Source: Podaxis mareebaensis
Taxonomy: Eukaryota; Basidiomycota; Agaricomycetes; Agaricales; Agaricaceae
Reading direction: 5' to 3'
DNA: 64,000 nt
Assembly (NCBI GenBank): GCA_018524725.1
Contig: JAEUWP010000036.1
Coordinates: 62,001 to 126,000, forward strand
Part shown: positions 58,701 to 64,000 of the stretch, one piece after another
Numbering within the stretch: position 1 is the first letter of the stretch
How the letters are laid out: every line of letters starts with the position of its first letter
The notes under the pieces: generated by a model
The model's input: the letters and a program-made list of their open reading frames with translations, nothing else
Told to the model about the DNA's origin: nothing
Databases searched by the model: none
Translations under genes and position numbers: made by a program

Positions 58701-60179
58701 GATTTCGATTACGAGCGTTTAGGATGTTAGACTGAAAGGCATATGATCTCTGACTTGTCCTTTTTCTATCCGGTCGGGTTAAACTAGGTATGTATGACAC
58801 GCCTAGCGATGGAAGGAAGCATGCATTGCCGTAATCCCAAAGAAGGACTTGATCCAATTTTGCGGCCGCGTTTCGAAGCTGGGCTGAGCATTGTAGTTGG
58901 GCCACTGGAGGCCCGGCAATCACCATAATTGCGGTAGCTGTGGTATGAGCATAGGGTACAGCTAGTAGACTCTTCTGGTCAACATGGTACCGAACACTGT
59001 TGGGAGATGAAATGATGATAGATGGGCATCATTGATGTTCTGTGTTTGTACTGCGCCTGGTTGCAGCTTACTAAATAACTTGACAAATTGGATTCGAGAA
59101 TGTCACGACCAGGGGATGGAATTTTAATTTTTGAATTTCGCCTCTAAATTTCTCAATATATTGACCTTTGCTCCTCGGTGGGCGCTGTCATTATGATTTA
59201 ATCAGATACCAAAACGGCAGCAATTTTCGAACTGTCGCTGCCGCTGCGTGAAAGGATACGTCAGGTGGGACTCAAGAAGAGGGTTATATCGGCCGCGCCC
59301 CAAGGCTTCTCATCTTAGTTCCACGCCCAAAAGCACCCTCGATCCACATGTCCTTGTGTTCAAAAATACGCGCAAACTGACCTTCCGCCGCACAAACAAT
59401 AACGCCAACAGAACCTTCCAGTACGTCGGCGTTTCGACGTCTGATCATGGGAAAACTTTGCTTGATGTTAAGAAGGCCTCTATGACATGACTAGCAACGA
59501 AATAGCAATCTTTATACAATGTCGGACGTCCCATCTTGGTTTTACGTTTGATTGATGAAGGTCATGTGAAGGCGTTCATATTCATTCGCCATTCGTTGTT
59601 TCCGCCGCAGAAAGTGCCTCAGGTCAATTTTTCTGCACCTTTGCACGCCACCCGTTCCACTTGTAGCTGCAATCTGCTGGCTGTAGTATCAAACAACTCA
59701 TCTATGACTCTCCAAGCGCACGCACAGCTCTAAACATAGGTATATTGGGATCAACGCCTGTCAACACCATAAGAGCACTGTAACTCCACTCTGGATAAGG
59801 AAACTCTCGTGTGTCGAGTGATGACTCTTCTCCGCCCTGTTCGTCCTTTTCGTTTTCACATTGGCTATGCTTCTGTTTCCGCAGTGCTTGGCGCACCCTG
59901 CCATACGATTCCTTGATTGCTACCTCCACAAGAAAACCCCTCAACAAGCTATTTCTGGCCCATCATGTCGTAGAGCATGGTTCTTGATGCAAATAAAGAT
60001 GTCGTTCCCAGCAACCGTGAGCCCCTTGGGAGATTGGACAGGTTTCTGCGGCGCTGAACGGGAAATTCGCATCATGATATTTTGGGACATTCTCCACTGC
60101 TTCTTTCTTCTGGGACATATAAGGCCCTAGCCTCAACTCATGACACCCCCCATCTACCTAACGACCGACCACACTCATA
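55706..60179. other. 4.5-kb gene-poor region
   Basis: No complete gene was recognised. Scattered frames exist, including 56432-56692 minus, 58131-58322 minus (contains RWMSARGFLGAGCLVGRFG) and 58657-58926 minus. None shows a known domain or consistent splice partners. One or more decayed genes on the minus strand between about 56400 and 58930 are possible. No LTRs, inverted repeats or tandem arrays were seen. The last few hundred bases are the promoter side of the gene at 60180. Confidence 0.5.
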
Positions 60180-60609
60180 ATGAGGTTCACCACCGCCATC
60201 CTCGCTGCTCTTTCTCTCGCTCTCACTGTGGCGGCTCAGTCATCTAGTGGCTCTGGCTCTGCTTCCGAATCTGCCCCGTATGCCTAATTCATATCATGAC
60301 AATATGAGATCGTCTAACACCATGGCCTATAGTGCAACCAGCGGTAGCGTTAGTGCTTCAGGTTCCGCATCCGGCAGCGCTGCTGCTTCTGGAACTGCCA
60401 CTGCTTCCGGCTCTGGTGCTGCTTCTGGTGCTGCTTCTGGTAGCGGTTCTGGTGCCGCCCCCACTGCCACGGGCCCTGCTGCCAGCGGTGGTAACTCGAC
60501 TGCAACAGGCTCAGGTGCCCCTGCCGCCTCTTCTGGCGCTGCGTCGATGAACACTGCCAATGGTGTCGCTGTTGGCCTAGCAGGCGCTCTCCTCGCTGCC
60601 TTGGTCTAA
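60180..60609 (+). CDS. Small secreted Ala/Ser/Gly-rich protein, probably GPI-anchored
   Basis: Exons 60180-60277 and 60333-60609 join in phase to about 124 residues. A clear signal peptide (MRFTTAILAALSLALTVAAQ) is followed by a low-complexity body made of Ser, Ala, Gly and Thr in short irregular repeats (SGSASGSAAASGTATASGSG). A C-terminal SSGAASMNTANGVAVGLAGA leads into a short hydrophobic end (LLAALV), the layout of a GPI-attachment signal. Such small Ser/Ala-rich wall or surface proteins are common in Agaricomycetes and are probably O-glycosylated. The specific role is unknown. The ATG chosen gives the signal peptide directly. Confidence 0.82.
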
Positions 60610-60840
60610 AAAATAGGCGGTACAACATGCCTCATGGTCATCTGCATTCGAACCATTACATAGCTTATTTAGTCCTTTGTTTGTTGTATCACGAACATTC
60701 CCCTTGGATACCCGACTGTGATCTTAATGTGGGCTTGTTGGTGTTGAATGCTTTAGAATGCTTACTGTGGTTCAACTTCTTAAAATTTTTGGACATGGGA
60801 ATGCTTCTGATTCATCAGTCAGGCTAAAGAATACTACCAT

Positions 60841-62994
60841 CTATAATTGACGTAGCCTGAGAGCCGCTCTCAATTGCCCTTTAAGCATCACGAAATGATC
60901 CAACAGTTCTTTCTCCCACCGATCAGGATCATAGTTGTCATCGAAGGCCATATCGAATCGCCGAACCATATTGGCAATTACAAGCCTCATCTCCATTAGC
61001 GCAACAGGCTTCCCCGCGCAGTTGGCTGGACCAGCTGAGAACGGAATGAACGCGTCTCTTGCCAATATGAATGGTTCGGTGTCATCAGAAGCCAGAGATG
61101 TCTTCATGAGAGAGCTTCGGAGCCACCGTTCAGGCCAGAAGTCGTCAGGTCGTGGAGAAAAATATCCAGGATCTCGGTGCATTGCGTAAGGTGGGACAAT
61201 AACTGAAGTGCCCTCGGGTATATACCTGTTGCGAGAATAGATCAGATTGAGCGCACGGAAAGCGCGGTATTCAGGTGGGTCGGTGGTGGGAAACATAAGG
61301 CCGACGTGGCACCTCCATGCTTAACATGAGAGATACTCACATCGACTTTCCAAGCGCCGCACCGCCACTGCCTTTGGCTGGCGCCCGGTTAATGTATGTC
61401 GGTACTGCAGGTTGGAGCCTTAACGTTTCGTTTCTAAACAAAGTCAGACTCCGATGGATTATGGGTGCATGGCCGTTGCATACTCACATCACTGCGTTCA
61501 GGAAACCCAAATTAGTCAGTTGGTCCGCTTCGATAGATTGTGAACCAGCGACAGCCTCATCAATCTCTGCCTGCAGGCGTTCGTAATACTTGGGGTCTCG
61601 CATGAGGTAGTAGAAGACGTTGCTTAGCACCGAAGCCGTGGTATCAGAACCTGCGACGATGGTCAGGAGCGAATTTCGGAGCATTAGGGCTTCTGGGTCC
61701 ACGCCAGAATCCGTTTCCTCTGTCGCTTCAATCTTGGAGAAAAATATAGGTAAAGGCAAAAAACAATGCGTAAGAATATCTCACCATGTAATGGAAAAGA
61801 TCTGGATGCTTCGGAGTATTATTCAATCGCTGCTTGACCTGGACGTGTGCAAACGCCATGAACCTGATCATTGCAGTGCTGGCGATAGGCATCTTCTTGA
61901 GGAGTGGAGAGATCCATGGGGTGTGGTGGATAAAGCTCAAGAATCTAAAGACTCATCCTTAGTATGATTAAGAGTCTCAGCAAGGCAAATAACTAACGGT
62001 AGTGTATCATATATCCCCTGGATGAATCCAGAAGAATCGCCCTCCTTCAATGTGTTGAAAGCGCCGCCGAACCTGAAAATCGTGTAAAATGAGTCGTTGA
62101 AGCAAACACAAAGCATTAACAGGAGCATACGCTAGATCACCCATGAAATCAAATGCAAAGTGACTGATCCACTTCACCAAATCAACCCTCCCAACGCCTT
62201 CAGGAGAACCGTGACAGGCGTTTTCCAGTCCTTGCACCAACTCCCTCAGACGCTTAACTATAAGAGCCTCATATCCTTTGACAGGTGCGGCGGAGAACGC
62301 CTTGTTCCAAGGTCTGCGCAATTTCGCGTGCTCTTCCAGATCCCGAGTGCTGGCCAGGCTATTGTAGCTTTTCCCTCCCCTTTCTCCAAATCGTCTGGCA
62401 TCCCAGACTGGCATCAATTACAGGACGTCGTTGAAAATAGGTAGGGATTAATTAAAATAGGTTGAAGGTTGAACAGTTTTGAGTTAGAATTTCTGAAAGG
62501 CTCGTGTCTGACTTACTTGGTCCCTTGGGCATTCCCTGAGATCCGAGGATGGAGGGGATAAGCTCCTTATCGATGATCGAGAGTTCGTTTGGCCCTGTGC
62601 AACCATGAGCATGACATGATGTTGAGACGGAAGGTAGTACCTACCAGTACGAACGATGGGACCATAGCGGCGGTGGAGATCCCTAGTCCAGCTATGTGTT
62701 TCTCCATACAGCGCAATCCATGCGCCCATCCATTTTGTTATTCTACAAGCCAGAGGACCCGGATATCGGTAGAGGGGGTGGAAAGGAGACAGGCGGTAAG
62801 AAATTATGGACGTGAACAATGTCGCGTAGTACACGGAGAATGCGGCGAACGTTGCTTGGAGAATCGAGTAATGGTTCAGCAGAAACTTGACATGAAGTGC
62901 TGGTACCAGGAGGAGGAATAGAAGAGACCTGTGAGCACTCTCGTTTTCATGACGATGAAAGTATACATGGGCACACTGCGAAGAGTTGGAGCAT
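60841..62994 (-). CDS. Cytochrome P450 monooxygenase
   Basis: The start at 62994 gives MLQLFAV, which splices over a 44-nt intron into a hydrophobic membrane anchor (SLLFLLLVPALHVKFLLNHY). The proline hinge (FHPLYRYPGP) and helical parts with LHRRYGPIVRTGPNELSIID follow. The I helix shows IVAGSDTTASVLSN and the ExxR motif is NETLRLQPAVPTYINR. The meander region has DDFWPERWLRSS. The haem-binding loop is FIPFSAGPANCAGKPVALME with its Cys ligand. The stop is TAG at 60843-60841. It spans about ten exons. The layout is of a microsomal class II fungal P450. The subfamily and substrate are not determinable here. No biosynthetic partner genes flank it except the unrelated wall-type protein. Confidence 0.9.
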
Positions 62995-64000
62995 GTTCAA
63001 CTTGTCGAAATCACAGCGTGGCTCACCAGAGCAGATAAAGCGTTCAAAGTAAATTTAACAGGGAGGGAATCAAAGTCCATGTCCGCCGCACTGACGCAAG
63101 ATAGCGGATGGTAAGGACGTGGGACCACATTCGCTCCATTGCCCTTCATATACATATACGTTATATGCGTTATTAAACCAACCACTACTATTGTTTGGCA
63201 CGTACTTCGGCCAAATATTTGTATCTTGCACAGCACTTCACCAAATACTCCAGAAAACCCACGTACTCTAGCACACATTCAAAGCACTGTGTGCCCAAAT
63301 ATTAAGCAATGTGTTGAACGGATGGAGAGAGCGGCAATGGGTCCAAAGTAATGCTTTGCCACTTTTGCCGACCTTCGCCATGTCGGAGTTTGAATATGCT
63401 TGACGCAATACACGCCCTGCGAATTCAGAGCCAAGGCCACAACGCATCTGCTGATCCAGAATTGCTAACCGTCTCCATGGCCCAAGCCAAGAGAGCAGGA
63501 GAGCGTAGATGTGCACACGAAGATGAAGATCTCAAGGCACTTTGAGCTCCAGCGGGACACTCCTGAGAGCTGATGACTAGGGCATTTTGTCCAAGTAAAC
63601 CGACGTATCATTGATTCGCATCACTCGTCCTTTGGTTGGTGTGACTGAGTGATTTTGACCTCCGTTCTCGCTCTCGCTGAATAATGCATGTACTGTAGAT
63701 AAAGTGTGTGTTATGTGTTTTCTATCTCCTCCAAATTTGCATGCAAAGCGCGGGTGAGTAAATAAAATGGCCGTCTGAGTGTGGGCCTCATCTGAATGAT
63801 CCACAGCCCGTACTTCCCACTTAACAGTTCAGGGCGATGCCCTTCCCAGCCAAGTCCATCATGTTGGAGTCTGAATGTGATCATCGGTTCGGGCTCTGTC
63901 CAAGACACATCCAAGATACGGGCCACCAACAGTGTAGGATCCCGCGAGGATTTCATCTATACATCCTATATACGGTTCACAAGGCGCGAGTTTCACTATT
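62995..64000. other. 1-kb terminal region, no confident gene
   Basis: This is the upstream side of the P450. A minus-strand frame at 63711-63956 (contains GLWIIQMRPTLRRPFYLL) near the window end might be an exon of a gene continuing outside, but no domain is recognised. Confidence 0.45.

Overview
This window is nuclear DNA of a filamentous basidiomycete, almost certainly an Agaricomycete. The evidence is the dense, intron-rich genes (most introns 45-65 nt, GT..AG, a few GC..AG), the fungal gene content (ADE13, HEM4, CTP1, TRK, TAH18, RHB1, ARC15, UFO1-like, SWI/SNF SWIB subunit), the lineage-type membrane protein family, and a chromodomain Ty3-type retrotransposon. No tRNA, rRNA, CRISPR array or prokaryotic feature was seen. 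Coding exons were reconstructed by reading splice sites and conserved protein motifs by eye. Where all exon phases were checked this is stated. LAYOUT. 1-1548: 3' part of adenylosuccinate lyase. 2191-2930: a decayed copy of a local membrane-protein family. 4734-6098: an intact member of that family. 6632-7670 (-): HEM4, divergent from the mitochondrial citrate carrier (8064-9422). 9699-13322: a TRK potassium transporter of 22 exons, several of them micro-exons. 13541-15145 (-): an RTT106-like histone chaperone. 15909-17467: an amidohydrolase-type decarboxylase with an N-terminal signal-like segment. 18245-19433 (-): a short-chain dehydrogenase, divergent from TAH18 (19667-21923). 22170-23397: a pseudouridine synthase. 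23554-24799 (-): an unrecognised gene. 27153-29897: F-box/WD40/UIM protein (UFO1-like). 30138-30856 (-): Arp2/3 subunit ARC15. 32256-33875: a second F-box protein. 34827-35982 (-): Rheb GTPase. 36496-39268 (-): BAR-SH3 protein. 40291-42233 (-): SWIB-domain SWI/SNF subunit. 43749-53332: a third family member, split by a retrotransposon (44643-52877). 54364-55705: a fourth member. 60180-60609: a small GPI-type Ala/Ser/Gly-rich protein. 60841-62994 (-): cytochrome P450. The main gene-poor stretches are 24800-27152 and 55706-60179. HOW THE PARTS FIT. Most genes are unrelated housekeeping genes: purine and haem synthesis, mitochondrial citrate exchange, K+ uptake, cytosolic Fe-S assembly, actin nucleation, TORC1 signalling, chromatin. 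The unusual content lies in the retrotransposon and the membrane-protein family. The 8235-bp element lies on the minus strand. It has identical-length 425-bp LTRs, a GCACC target duplication and a gag-PR-RT-RNaseH-integrase-chromodomain order. An 11-nt sequence next to its 5' LTR is complementary to the predicted first 11 nt of its own transcript, which is the arrangement of Tf1-type self-priming. Downstream of pol it carries an extra ORF with two zinc knuckles. All four LTR differences, and all three stops inside pol and the extra ORF, can be explained by CpG to TpG change. The membrane-protein family has two galactose-binding-like repeats, one transmembrane helix and no signal peptide. It has three recognisable genes and one relic in this window.
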